Positions 17,039 through 24,494 of a stretch of DNA of 64,000 nt are shown piece by piece (the first letter of the stretch is position 1; every line of letters begins with the position of its first letter). The position numbers were made by a program, and so were the translations under genes. Under the pieces are notes generated by a model. That model made no database searches. It saw only the letters and a program-made list of their open reading frames with translations, and had not been told where the DNA came from. The DNA lies in contig NZ_FMVQ01000002.1 of assembly GCF_900102495.1 (NCBI RefSeq), positions 248,001 to 312,000 of the forward strand, given 5' to 3'. This DNA comes from Nitrosospira sp. Nl5 (GTDB lineage: Bacteria > Pseudomonadota > Gammaproteobacteria > Burkholderiales > Nitrosomonadaceae).

Positions 17039-18115
17039 ATGTTGATATCATATAAAAAAGTACTGGGTGTGACCGTTGTGCTGGGTACGTTAATTGGCGC
17101 TGCCAGTGCAGCGGGTGCTGAGGCAATAATAAAAATTGATGGCTCCAGCACCATGCATCCGATTACTGAAGCGGTGGCGAAAAATTTTGAGATGGCCCAA
17201 AAAGGCGCAGTCAACGTAACGGTCGGCATCTCCGGCACCGGTGGCGGTTTCGCGAAATTTTGCCGTGGTGAAATAGATATCGCCAATGCTTCCCGCCCCA
17301 TTCAGCGAAAGGAAATGAAGGCTTGCAATAAGGCCGGCGTGGAATTCGTCGAATTGCCGGTGGCGTTTGATCCCATAACGGTAGCGGTGAATCCGGAGAA
17401 TAAATGGCTCAGAACCATAACCGTCGCGGAACTGAGAAAAATGTGGGAGCCAGCCGCCCAGGGTAAAATTACCAGATGGAGCCAGGTGAACCCGGCATGG
17501 CCCGATGAACCATTCAAGCTCTACGGCGCGGGCGCGGATTCCGGTACTTACGATTACTTTACCCGGGCCGTCATCGGCAAGGCAAGATCAAGCCGTAACG
17601 ATTTTACCGCATCCGAGGACGACAACGTTTTGGTGCAGGGGATCGCGAACGACAAGAATGCGCTGGGCTTCTTTGGGTTTGGATACTACATAGAGAATCA
17701 GGATAAGATCCGCGCTGTCGCGGTAGCTAATGGTAGAGGCGAAGGCATCATTCCATCCGCTGAAACGGTGGAGAACGGGACCTACCAGCCTTTATCCCGT
17801 CCCATATTCATTTACGTGAACATGAAGGCGGCGGAGAAACCCGAAATCAAGGAGTTCATCGAGTTCTACATGAAAAACGCATCCGCCGTGGTGAGAGAAA
17901 TCCAGTACATCCCCTTGCCCCCCAGAGCTTACACCAAGAATATGGAATTCTTTAAGACGAAAAGGCTGGGTACCGTATTCGACGGCTTTCTGCCGGTGGG
18001 CCTCACAATCGATGAACTGCTCCGGCGACAACGCTTTCAAGGGATGCTCGATGACGATATGGGCTTCGGAATCGATGATCCGCTCCGGCGAGAAGCCCGC
18101 CTTCATCAAAATTAG
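17039..18115 (+). CDS. pstS: Phosphate ABC transporter substrate-binding protein (PstS family)
   Basis: The periplasmic protein binds phosphate and hands it to a membrane transporter. A signal peptide ends at about residue 26 ([10 protein letters not shown]). The mature start [19 protein letters not shown] and [13 protein letters not shown], then [12 protein letters not shown], are the phosphate-binding loops of the SphX/PstS branch. The ATG at 17039 follows GGAGAG; an upstream ATG at 16994 would overlap the promoter. A Pho box at 16969-16986 indicates induction on phosphate starvation. No pstCAB genes follow, so this is an orphan binding protein in the window. The tail after about residue 320 ([15 protein letters not shown]) is typical of this branch. 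Confidence 0.88.
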   Translation: MLISYKKVLGVTVVLGTLIGAASAAGAEAIIKIDGSSTMHPITEAVAKNFEMAQKGAVNVTVGISGTGGGFAKFCRGEIDIANASRPIQRKEMKACNKAGVEFVELPVAFDPITVAVNPENKWLRTITVAELRKMWEPAAQGKITRWSQVNPAWPDEPFKLYGAGADSGTYDYFTRAVIGKARSSRNDFTASEDDNVLVQGIANDKNALGFFGFGYYIENQDKIRAVAVANGRGEGIIPSAETVENGTYQPLSRPIFIYVNMKAAEKPEIKEFIEFYMKNASAVVREIQYIPLPPRAYTKNMEFFKTKRLGTVFDGFLPVGLTIDELLRRQRFQGMLDDDMGFGIDDPLRREARLHQN

Positions 18116-18125
18116 GAACAGGAAT

Positions 18126-18167
18126 GCCGTATCTCGCAATCGACAATTGGCCATGCGAGAATACGGC
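18126..18167. terminator. Stem-loop downstream of pstS
   Basis: GCCGTATCTCGCA (18126-18138) pairs with TGCGAGAATACGGC (18154-18167), with one bulged base and a 15-base loop. It starts 11 bases after the pstS stop. There is no T tract, so it may be a 3'-end stabilising hairpin or factor-dependent terminator. Confidence 0.45.
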
Positions 18168-18230
18168 GTTGGCATGGCAATCATTGCAACATCAAGTACC
18201 AAATGCTTCAGGAGCCGATACTGCTGAGAA

Positions 18231-18635
18231 TCAGCCAGTTGCGCTGAATGGATTGCGGATATGCAACTGACCATCGATCAGCAACCCGTCCTGCATGTCC
18301 TCTGAGTATAAGGTTTTGCATCCTGTAACGAGAGCGGCCGCTACGATCATCGCATCATAAACGTTCAGCCCATACCGCTCCGCGACAAGCCTGCCCCGGT
18401 CGTGTACTTCGGCCGTCAATGGTTCTGCCGGACATATCGCCCGGATCAGCGCCAATACGTCATTGATTTCCCTCCATGACATGGAGAGCTTGCAGCGCAT
18501 CACATTGGCTATTTCGTTCAATACCTGCACGTTGATAACGCCGCCTGCCTGCATAACCTCTTCCGCCCGGTTGGCCTTGGCAGGATCAGCCGATAAGAGG
18601 TATAGCAGAACATTGCTGTCGATGAATTCATGCAC
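18231..18635 (-). CDS. vapC: PIN-domain ribonuclease toxin (VapC family)
   Basis: The 134-residue protein has the PIN fold signature: FIDSNVLLYLL with the first Asp, VLNEIANV with the Glu, and YDAMIVAAALVTGC with the later Asp. These acidic residues hold the metal of the ribonuclease site. VapC toxins cut tRNAs or rRNA when freed from their antitoxin. A GTG start at 18635 overlaps the antitoxin stop by 8 bases; a TTG at 18659 would lengthen the N-terminus by 8 residues. Coupling to an AbrB-type antitoxin upstream makes the toxin call secure. Confidence 0.88.
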   Translation of the reverse strand: MHEFIDSNVLLYLLSADPAKANRAEEVMQAGGVINVQVLNEIANVMRCKLSMSWREINDVLALIRAICPAEPLTAEVHDRGRLVAERYGLNVYDAMIVAAALVTGCKTLYSEDMQDGLLIDGQLHIRNPFSATG

Positions 18636-18861
18636 GGGAATTCGCGTCGTCCCGATCAAAAGTGAAATCGGCCGGGAGCTTCCCTCTATACTTTCGTAGC
18701 TGTTCGAGCAAAGCGTCTTTGCCGGGTTTCTTTTTTACCTTGAATACCCGCTCATCAGCAATCATCACTTCAATGTCGTCACCTTCGCGTAATTCGAGTG
18801 CTTCTACCACCGAAGCCGGCAAGCGGATGGCGAGACTGTTACCCCATTTCGAGACTCTCAT
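18628..18861 (-). CDS. vapB: AbrB/MazE-type antitoxin (VapB-like)
   Basis: The 77-residue product starts MRVSKWGNSLAIRLPASVV, the swapped-hairpin AbrB DNA-binding fold, and continues with ELREGDDIEVMIAD. Its C-terminal half (Lys-rich, then RKYRGKLPADFTFDRDD) would wrap the toxin. It precedes and overlaps vapC on the same strand. A perfect inverted repeat 16 bases upstream of the start is the likely operator for self-repression. A longer reading of the frame up to 19068 is unlikely because it would run through that operator. Confidence 0.88.
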   Translation of the reverse strand: MRVSKWGNSLAIRLPASVVEALELREGDDIEVMIADERVFKVKKKPGKDALLEQLRKYRGKLPADFTFDRDDANSRA

Positions 18862-18876
18862 GATTGACTTCTCATA

Positions 18877-18900
18877 GATATACGTAAAACAAAGTATATC
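18877..18900. promoter_or_regulatory. Inverted-repeat operator of the VapBC-type pair
   Basis: GATATAC (18877-18883) and GTATATC (18894-18900) form a perfect 7-base inverted repeat with a 10-base spacer, just upstream of the antitoxin start. AbrB-type antitoxins bind such sites to repress their own operon. Confidence 0.6.
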
Positions 18901-19071
18901 ATTTTGCCCTACCCTATTGCATGTCGGACTATTACCCCGGATATTGTCCTTAAGACACTTTAAACATAATAATGTTGACAAAGTGTCGGATAATTGGTAG
19001 TCTGCAATCTCGGAAGCACCTCGCCAGCCCGTTTCGCAGATCTGATCTATAGGAATTTTGCAAAGCACATT

Positions 19072-19506
19072 ATGGAAACAAAAAAAGTTATAACGATTGT
19101 CGCTATCCTCGGTTTACTGGCTTCATGCGCCCCGATGAGCCCTCACGAGGCTGTCAATAGTCCCGTTCTGCGAAAGGTTGTCCAGAATGCCAGAACCCGC
19201 AGTGACCATGATGCCTTGACGAAATACTTTGAAAATCTGGCCGAGGAAATGCAAGTAAAGGCAGAGGAGCAAAGAAAGCTGCTTGAGCATTACGAGGAAA
19301 AGGGCTACCTCTATGGGCGGCAAGCTCTAAGCCGGCAATCGCATACGTGGGCTCTCATGAACAGGTATGAGCTGGCTGTAAAGACAAGCCTTGCCAACGC
19401 GGCAGCGCACCGGCAAAAGGCGGCGGAACTCGCGCGCGGCGAGCGAGACGGCTACGCAGCCGCTATCCGGCGGAATTCCGAGGCCGCCACTACTAACGCA
19501 AACTAA
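19072..19506 (+). CDS. Lipoprotein of unknown function (paralogue of 24074-24430)
   Basis: This 144-residue protein has a lipoprotein signal with lipobox LASC and a helical body rich in Glu, Gln, Lys and Ala. It shares with the protein at 24074-24430 the order lipobox, TRSDHDALTKYFENLAEEMQ, a KLLEHYEEKGYLYGR segment, and a C-terminal AAxHRQKAAELA. I know such lipoproteins only as uncharacterised families of Nitrosomonadales. The ATG at 19072 gives a proper signal peptide; a longer frame from 18994 does not. Confidence 0.75.
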   Translation: METKKVITIVAILGLLASCAPMSPHEAVNSPVLRKVVQNARTRSDHDALTKYFENLAEEMQVKAEEQRKLLEHYEEKGYLYGRQALSRQSHTWALMNRYELAVKTSLANAAAHRQKAAELARGERDGYAAAIRRNSEAATTNAN

Positions 19507-19689
19507 AGGCTTCAAATCGACAACTACAAAGGCAATCCTATTCGTCGCGCCATTTCATTCAGCCTGTCATGAATCAGGCATCGGCGCAAACGGCTGAATT
19601 ATAGCTATCTTCAATTGAAGAACCTCTGGGGAAATGGATTATTGGAATGATTCAGAAGCAGAGACTTTGACAAAGGGAGGGCGAACAAA

Positions 19690-20361
19690 ATGCAGATCAG
19701 TCAGACCAATTTAAGACCGATGGAAACGGACGCACGCGCGAGGCGCTACAGCGCATTGATGAGGGCACACGCGCTAATCGACTGGGAAGGGCTGCGTGTA
19801 CGGATTGTTGAGCTCTACCGGCGCGAGGTCAGCCGGGAGGCGGGACAAAAACCCATCGATGCGCTAGTCATGTTCAAAGCGGTGCTGCTGGGCCAGTGGC
19901 ACAGCCTGTCGGACCCGAAGCTCGAGGAAGCACTGCGCATGCGTAGCGACTTCATGCATTTCTGTGGTCTTTGTGCATCCGATGATGTGCCGGATGAAGC
20001 CATGCTGCGTCGTTTTCGCAATCGTTTGATCACGTCAGGCAGGCTCGCGGGATTGCTTGCCGGAGTGAATACGCTCTTGCAGCGTCATGGCCTCCTGGTC
20101 AAGGGCCACAGTGCGATGGCTGATGCCACGCCCGTCCAATCCGCAGCCTATCTCAAGCCTGAAATGATTTTCAAGCCGGGTTCCGCAAACAGGCCCAAGG
20201 TTAAAAAAGGCGGGGTGACTGGCCGTACGGCAGTGATGTCGCCCACGCTCGCCAGTTGCGCCGAAGCGCAGAGCATTGATCCGGATTCGACCTGGGTCAA
20301 GCGAGACACGCTGAAGTTTCAATACACCCGGGCTACGCCGGAGAAGCAGTTCGTCTCGTAG
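19690..20361 (+). pseudogene. IS5-family transposase, 3'-truncated remnant
   Basis: About 200 residues match the N-terminal half of IS5-type transposases. MQISQTNLRPMETDARARRY and a DUF772-like KPIDALVMFKAVLLGQWHSLSD open the frame, and GHSAMADATPV carries the first catalytic Asp. The frame runs on to DPDSTWVKR and then departs into unrelated residues and stops. The second Asp and the Glu of the DDE site are missing, so it is inactive. No complementary end sequence is obvious beyond 20361. Confidence 0.85.
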
Positions 20362-20494
20362 CAATTGCCGGAAAAGCGGCTCGGCAACCGACTCCTCGTG
20401 CGACTTCTCCTGCATTCGAGCCTGACCAGGACGAATGCAGGGCAATCGGTTATTAAATGAAAACAGTTTTGGCTCTTATGCCGCGGAGATACTT

Positions 20495-20701
20495 TTGGTA
20501 AAGAAATGGTTCCCACTGATACTTCTTGTTGTTTTTACGGTAATCAGTATCGCTGCTTTAAGCGGATTAGCCAGGAATGTGGCGCAAAAAAGAACCCTTT
20601 TCAGCGATCCGTTATGCAGAATGGTATGGAAAAAGAAAAAGTCGTATCAGATTGCACAAAATCTGGGTGACGTAAAGAAACTGAGGACTGTTAGGCAATA
20701 G
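20495..20701 (+). CDS. Small single-pass membrane protein (uncertain)
   Basis: From a TTG start with GGAG seven bases upstream the frame gives 68 residues: a basic start (MVKKWFP), a strong hydrophobic segment LILLVVFTVISIAALSGLA, and a Lys/Arg-rich cytoplasmic tail. I do not recognise a family. It lies between IS5 debris and a long gene-free stretch, so it could be a fragment. Confidence 0.35.
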   Translation: MVKKWFPLILLVVFTVISIAALSGLARNVAQKRTLFSDPLCRMVWKKKKSYQIAQNLGDVKKLRTVRQ

Positions 20702-21428
20702 TTTCGCAAGAGGGCTGCCTTATCGCGGCGCCACCGTGGGCGCGCCACCGTGGGCGCGCAACGTGTGAAGGTCCGCGAAAGTGATAAGGCAGGCGAGTTG
20801 GTGTCGATAAGCTGGCGGAATCCTTGTGGGGGAGGCATCAGGCCACGCCGGCTATGACAGGCTAGCGGTGACTGCTTCGGCGGCATCGCTAGCCATACGA
20901 TACGTTATTCGCGTGGTCACGGAAACACACCCCCTATTCCTCACAGGAATCAGGCTGATTCCCGCCAGCCGCTTAAAAAGACGATAACGCCGATATTCCA
21001 CCGGTATCTCATATCGTGGATTTGTTGCGTTTCCACCTCTATTGATCCGATGCGAAATCCCATGACTCGTCATTCCGGGCTTGGCCAGGGATCCCAGCCA
21101 ATCAGCAAGGCGCGTTTTTTATTGATGACGTGAACGGCGAAGACGGCTCCTATATATCCTGACTTTAGGCTTGGATCGCCCTACTCCGCCATCGACAGAG
21201 CACGTTGATTGAATCAAAAATTAATCTATATGATTCGTAATGAATCATAATAGGCAGAAAATGAAGGACTTTGCCGGGGCGTTTTGCAGCGCTCATGATC
21301 AGCCAAGTGGAGCATCATGAAAACCGACGTTTCGCTTGGCGCGATCCGACGTTCGTGGGGAATGCCCACGGTGTCCCATAGTACGCATCTGGTGCTCGCT
21401 TCCGAAGTCGACGGTACAAGGAAAAGCC
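20702..21428. other. Gene-free stretch with small repeats and operator-like palindromes
   Basis: No gene is supported. A 14-base unit CGCCACCGTGGGCG is repeated exactly in tandem at 20729-20756. About 21066-21100 begins GTCATTCCGGGCTTGGCC, resembling the start of the repeat at 22409-22494. AT-rich palindromes at 21205-21248, ahead of the toxin-antitoxin pair, are listed separately. Confidence 0.45.
21205..21248. promoter_or_regulatory. Two palindromic sites upstream of a ParD-like antitoxin
   Basis: TTGATTGAATCAA (21205-21217, symmetric about one base) and ATGATTC-N5-GAATCAT (21230-21248, perfect 7-base arms) share the half-site GATT(C)/GAATC. Tandem palindromes of this kind suit a ribbon-helix-helix repressor. 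The antitoxin gene starts about 180 bases downstream, rather far for a simple operator. Confidence 0.4.
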
Positions 21429-21698
21429 ATGACCCAAAGAGAAACGAAAGTACTTACTGCTCACGTGCCGCTCCCGCTGGCGGACAAAGTCGATCAGATG
21501 GCCGCTCGCCTTGAGCGATCCCGAGGTTGGATTATGAAACAAGCATTGTCGGCCTGGATCGATCAGGAGGAAGAACGCAGTCGTCTGACGCGAGAAGCGT
21601 TGGCCGACGTAGATGCCGGCCGCGTAATCGATCACCAGGCCGTACAGGCATGGGCTGATAGCCTGAGCACCGATCAGCCGGTGCAGCTTCCACGTTAA
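21429..21698 (+). CDS. Ribbon-helix-helix antitoxin (ParD/CopG type)
   Basis: The 89-residue protein starts MTQRETKVLTAHVPLPLADK, the beta-strand and first helix of a CopG/ParD DNA-binding fold, followed by RSRGWIMKQALSAWID, a typical second helix. The C-terminal half (EEERSRLTREALADVDAGRVI) is the toxin-contacting arm. Its stop TAA overlaps the ATG of a ParE-type toxin frame (TAATG), the classical coupling. The toxin is frameshifted, so this is an antitoxin without a functional partner. Confidence 0.85.
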   Translation: MTQRETKVLTAHVPLPLADKVDQMAARLERSRGWIMKQALSAWIDQEEERSRLTREALADVDAGRVIDHQAVQAWADSLSTDQPVQLPR

Positions 21699-21972
21699 TG
21701 CAATTGAAGTGGACGAGCAAAGCGCTGTCCGATCTGGCGCGGCTGTACGAGTTATTGGCTCCCGTGAATAAACCAGCTGCGGCACGCACCGTGCAATCTC
21801 TTGCCACCGCCCCGGCGAGCTTGCTGGCAAATCCCCGTGCGGCGAAAGGCTTGAAGAATTCGACCCACGCGAAGTGCGTAGAATCCTCGTTGGGCATTAC
21901 GAAATGCGCTACGACATTAAAGAATCTGTCATTTACGTTCTACGGCCTTGGCATACGCGAGAAGATCGCTAA
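21698..21972 (+). pseudogene. ParE/RelE-type toxin broken by a one-base frameshift
   Basis: The first ~45 residues (MQLKWTSKALSDLARLYELL...) are a standard ParE start. After NPR at about 21838 the original frame runs into unrelated residues to 22054. In the next frame the DNA continues with GERLEEFDPREVRRILVGHY and then EMRYDIKESVIYVLRPWHTR, the missing ParE end, closing with TAA at 21970-21972. One lost base near 21838-21845 explains both. The toxin is therefore inactive while its antitoxin is intact. Confidence 0.88.
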
Positions 21973-22553
21973 CTCAATAACGGCCTTCGCTTACGGTTTC
22001 TCCATTTCGCGAACCGAATTCAAAATCTCCTGTGATGCGTTTCAAAAATATTAGTAATACCCAACAACCACCGGCTAAAGCCGGTGGGTTGGAATTACCG
22101 ACTGAAAGTCCGGATAGGCGTCGTCTGAACGCATGTAAGAGTTCCGCCCGGGGCCTAAAGTGTTCCCTCTAAAAAACTTAGGCTACTCCCCTGCCCCGCT
22201 AAGCCTGATAAATTCGGCTTGACTGAGCGGAGAATATGCAGAGCCTAAAGAATTATTCCGTTTGGCCGTCGAGAATAAGTATGGCAGCCCTGTATATATG
22301 GCCGATGCGTTGGGACATACAAATCACGCTGGGACAACAAGCAAGATAGTGGTCGTCCAGTCCTGAGAGAATAGCGCTATTTGATCCACCGAAAAAATAC
22401 TATGAATTCGTCATTCCGGGCCTGACCCGGAATCCAGCCGAAAATAGCGGCCTGCCTTGAACGCCACTGGATACCGGCTTTCGCCGGTATGACGTTTGCG
22501 CTGTTTATTAATTGAATCAATAATATATCACCATTAATCCAGAAAATGGATTG
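21973..22553. other. Gene-free stretch with hairpin, decayed coding and a dispersed repeat
   Basis: At 22060-22092 a hairpin CCACCGGC-TAAA-GCCGGTGG sits between CCCAA and GGTTGG, reminiscent of ends of IS200/IS605-type elements. A short plus-strand frame around 22220-22365 reads ELFRLAVENKYGSPVYMADALG, then GHTNHAGTTSK, faintly like the C-terminus of a tyrosine recombinase, without a start. The repeat at 22409-22494 is listed separately. Confidence 0.4.
22409..22494. repeat. Dispersed palindromic repeat (CGTCATTCCGG ... ATGACG)
   Basis: An ~86-bp element with inverted ends CGTCAT/ATGACG and internal GACCCGGAATCCAG and ATACCGGCTTTCGCCGGTAT. Related GTCATTCC-GGAATCCA units occur in the composite repeats at 11756-12077 and 15552-15866, and a partial one near 21066. 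Confidence 0.6.
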
Positions 22554-22772
22554 CTATTCGCAGCAACCCGAGTGCATCTGCACGGGTGGGCATTTGACGG
22601 TCCCAAAGGAGCAAAAGACACAGCAGTCACCGGGATGGGGACGCAACAGCGTCTTGCAGCCGCTGCACTCATAGTAAAATTGGCACGCGTTGGTTGGCAT
22701 TATTTCTTGTTTGACGTATCCGCAGTGCGGGCATGTCAGGATCGATTCCAGGATTGCCATGTCATAAATCAT
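22554..22772 (-). CDS. GDCCVxC-domain protein
   Basis: This 72-residue cytoplasmic protein has the signature PGDCCVFCSFGTVKCPP and an N-terminal zinc-like pair TCPHCG, later a CSGC. The family is annotated for the GDCCVxC motif and in some organisms uses selenocysteine in it; here the codons are ordinary Cys (TGC, TGT). Its role is not known; redox or metal handling is a guess from the 10 or so Cys. The first ATG follows AAGG; a second in-frame ATG four codons on (MAILESILTC) matches the usual family start. It stands alone. Confidence 0.75.
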   Translation of the reverse strand: MIYDMAILESILTCPHCGYVKQEIMPTNACQFYYECSGCKTLLRPHPGDCCVFCSFGTVKCPPVQMHSGCCE

Positions 22773-22860
22773 AAGTAAGCCTTAGATGAGTGACATATAA
22801 TTCTAATATCGGAGAAGGATACCCTCCCCATTTTTAGCTGCGGCGGATTCAAACGGTCAA

Positions 22861-22990
22861 CATGACAAAGTCTTTTGCGCGCTCGCGCTGCCAGAAATAT
22901 TTTTCTTCTTGATTACCGTCCATTTGGCGATAAACTGGGGATGTTCCCATCTTTTCGTGGTGGCGTTTCCCGGCATTTCATTCCGGAGGT
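22861..22990. repeat. Diverged direct repeat, copy 1 (upstream of marC)
   Basis: The segment from CATGACAAAGTCTTTTGC to CATTTCATTCCGGAGGT aligns along its length with 23803-23936. The block GCGCTCGCGCTGCC.GAAATATTTTTCTT is nearly identical in both. Both strands stay partly open. It contains no recognisable gene. Confidence 0.65.
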
Positions 22991-23055
22991 GATTCAGGTC
23001 GAATGTTGAGTGCCTGGATGAAGAGGCATAAACCGCTATTCCACATCAGTATGGA

Positions 23056-23721
23056 ATGCCCGATATTTCACCCCTCGGCGGGACAATGCTTTCCATTTTG
23101 GCCTTAACCATCAAGAAAACCATCACGCTTTTTGTGCTGATGGGGCCTATTTCCATGATTCCGGTTTTCCTTGCCGCGACGGAAGGCTTCGATCTGCGTA
23201 GCAGGGGCCGCTTTGCCAGGACGATTGGACTCAGCGTGACGGTCGCATTGCTGGCCGCAACGTTTCTGGGAACGCCTATTTTAGGATTGCTCGGCGTATC
23301 CATAGGAGCGATGCAGGTCGGTGGCGGAGTCATCGTCTTGTTGCTTGCAATAGCGATGGTTCTCGGCAAGGAATCGACTTTCAAGGGATCGCCCTCCATT
23401 GTCAACGAAGAAGGGGTCCGGGAAGCGGCAATCGTTCCCTTGGCGGTGCCACTACTGGCCGGGCCAGCGGCGTTCAGCTATGTGATGGGAACCAATGTGT
23501 GGCATACCCCTGCGGATTTGGTTCATGTCGTGGTGCCGATCCTTATCGTGGGCATCGTGTGCTGGATAACGTTTTATATGGCAAGCCACGCGGAAAAGAA
23601 GATTCGACAATCCACCCTCGATGTCGTGCAACGCGTTGGAGGGTTTATTCTTGCGGCGATGGCCATAGAGATGATGGCCACCGGACTGCGCGGACTGTTT
23701 CCGTTGCTGGTGCCGGCTTGA
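23056..23721 (+). CDS. marC: MarC-family integral membrane protein
   Basis: The 221-residue product has six hydrophobic segments and the MarC (UPF0056) signatures LFVLMGPISMIPVFLA, with the G-rich MQVGGGVIVLLLAIAMV and the conserved AIVPLAVPLLAGPAAFSYV in the fourth segment. The family resembles small transporters; its substrate is unknown, and its old link with multiple antibiotic resistance has not held. A later ATG at 23086 gives the more usual N-terminus (MLSILALTIKKT) and has GGCGGG upstream, so the first 10 residues are doubtful. The gene is isolated between two diverged direct repeats. Confidence 0.88.
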   Translation: MPDISPLGGTMLSILALTIKKTITLFVLMGPISMIPVFLAATEGFDLRSRGRFARTIGLSVTVALLAATFLGTPILGLLGVSIGAMQVGGGVIVLLLAIAMVLGKESTFKGSPSIVNEEGVREAAIVPLAVPLLAGPAAFSYVMGTNVWHTPADLVHVVVPILIVGIVCWITFYMASHAEKKIRQSTLDVVQRVGGFILAAMAIEMMATGLRGLFPLLVPA

Positions 23722-23802
23722 TCCTGCAAGCGATGTTCCAGCAAGTCACGTGAACGGCGAAATATCAAAAAGGCTCTTCCCCTTTATTGTTATCTCGAAG
23801 GG

Positions 23803-23936
23803 CATGGCAAAGCCTTTTTGGGCGCTCGCGCTGCCTGAAATATTTTTCTTGGCGATTGCCGTCCAGGGGGTGACAAGCCGGGACGGCTTCCATCTTTTCA
23901 TGGTTGCCGGTTTTCCCAGCATTTCTTTCCAGAGGT
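23803..23936. repeat. Diverged direct repeat, copy 2 (downstream of marC)
   Basis: CATGGCAAAGCCTTTTTGGG to CATTTCTTTCCAGAGGT aligns with 22861-22990. On the minus strand both copies can be read as KRW, then W-T-x-I-x-K-K-N-I-S-G-S-A-S-A-Q-K, hinting at a once-coding sequence. The rest of the gap up to 24073 shows nothing else. Confidence 0.65.
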
Positions 23937-24073
23937 CGGTCCCAAGTTTTTCAGCAATGGTGGCCTCCTACCAAACAGAATCACGCTCGGTATCCCACCT
24001 TGTAACTCTTGGATTGGAGTTGCAACCCAGGAGTTAGGTTGCCGACAGATCGCCCATAAGCCTCCTATAACCG

Positions 24074-24430
24074 TCACCGTGGGGCCTGCTCCGCCAACTG
24101 GCGCTGACCGTTCGCCATCTTCATGTTTGCTTCCGCCGCCTCCTCATAGAGACGTATTAATGCCGCGGTATGCTCTTGCAGATCTTCCGTTACCCTGCCG
24201 TAGTAATAGCCGTGTACCTCGTATTCCTGGAGCTTCTTTTTCTGTATGTCTGCCTTTGCCTGCATTCTTTGCGCTGTTTTCTCGTAGTGCTTGGCCAGCG
24301 CGATATGGTCTGCTTTGGTTTCCGCAGTCCGGATTGCTTTGGACATATCCATGGGGTGAGGATCGAGATGCGCACAGGACGCCAGAAAGCCGAGGGCAAC
24401 CAGGCTTACGAAAAAGCTTTTCAGTTTCAT
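24074..24430 (-). CDS. Lipoprotein of unknown function (paralogue of 19072-19506)
   Basis: The 118-residue product has a lipoprotein signal (MKLKSFFVSLVALGFLASC) and a helical, charged body. It lines up with the protein at 19072-19506: both hold a T-x-x-DH-x-AL-x-K-x-(Y/H)(F/Y)E motif, an LxEYEVHGYYYGR/LLEHYEEKGYLYGR segment and an Ala/Gln/Lys-rich end. The ATG at 24430 is preceded by GGAGAGACATC-like ribosome sequence; the longer frame to 24475 adds a non-signal start. It is 64 bases after the copper ATPase start region's opposite end, on the same strand, so co-transcription downstream of copA is possible. Confidence 0.75.
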   Translation of the reverse strand: MKLKSFFVSLVALGFLASCAHLDPHPMDMSKAIRTAETKADHIALAKHYEKTAQRMQAKADIQKKKLQEYEVHGYYYGRVTEDLQEHTAALIRLYEEAAEANMKMANGQRQLAEQAPR

Positions 24431-24494
24431 GATGTCTCTCCGTGGGTGGGTTGATATGAGAAAGCAATAGTACATTGGAATTTACGATAGTATG

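Noticed and set aside
22554..22772. Selenocysteine in the GDCCVxC protein
   Set aside because: The motif codons are TGC, TGT and TGC; no in-frame TGA is used.
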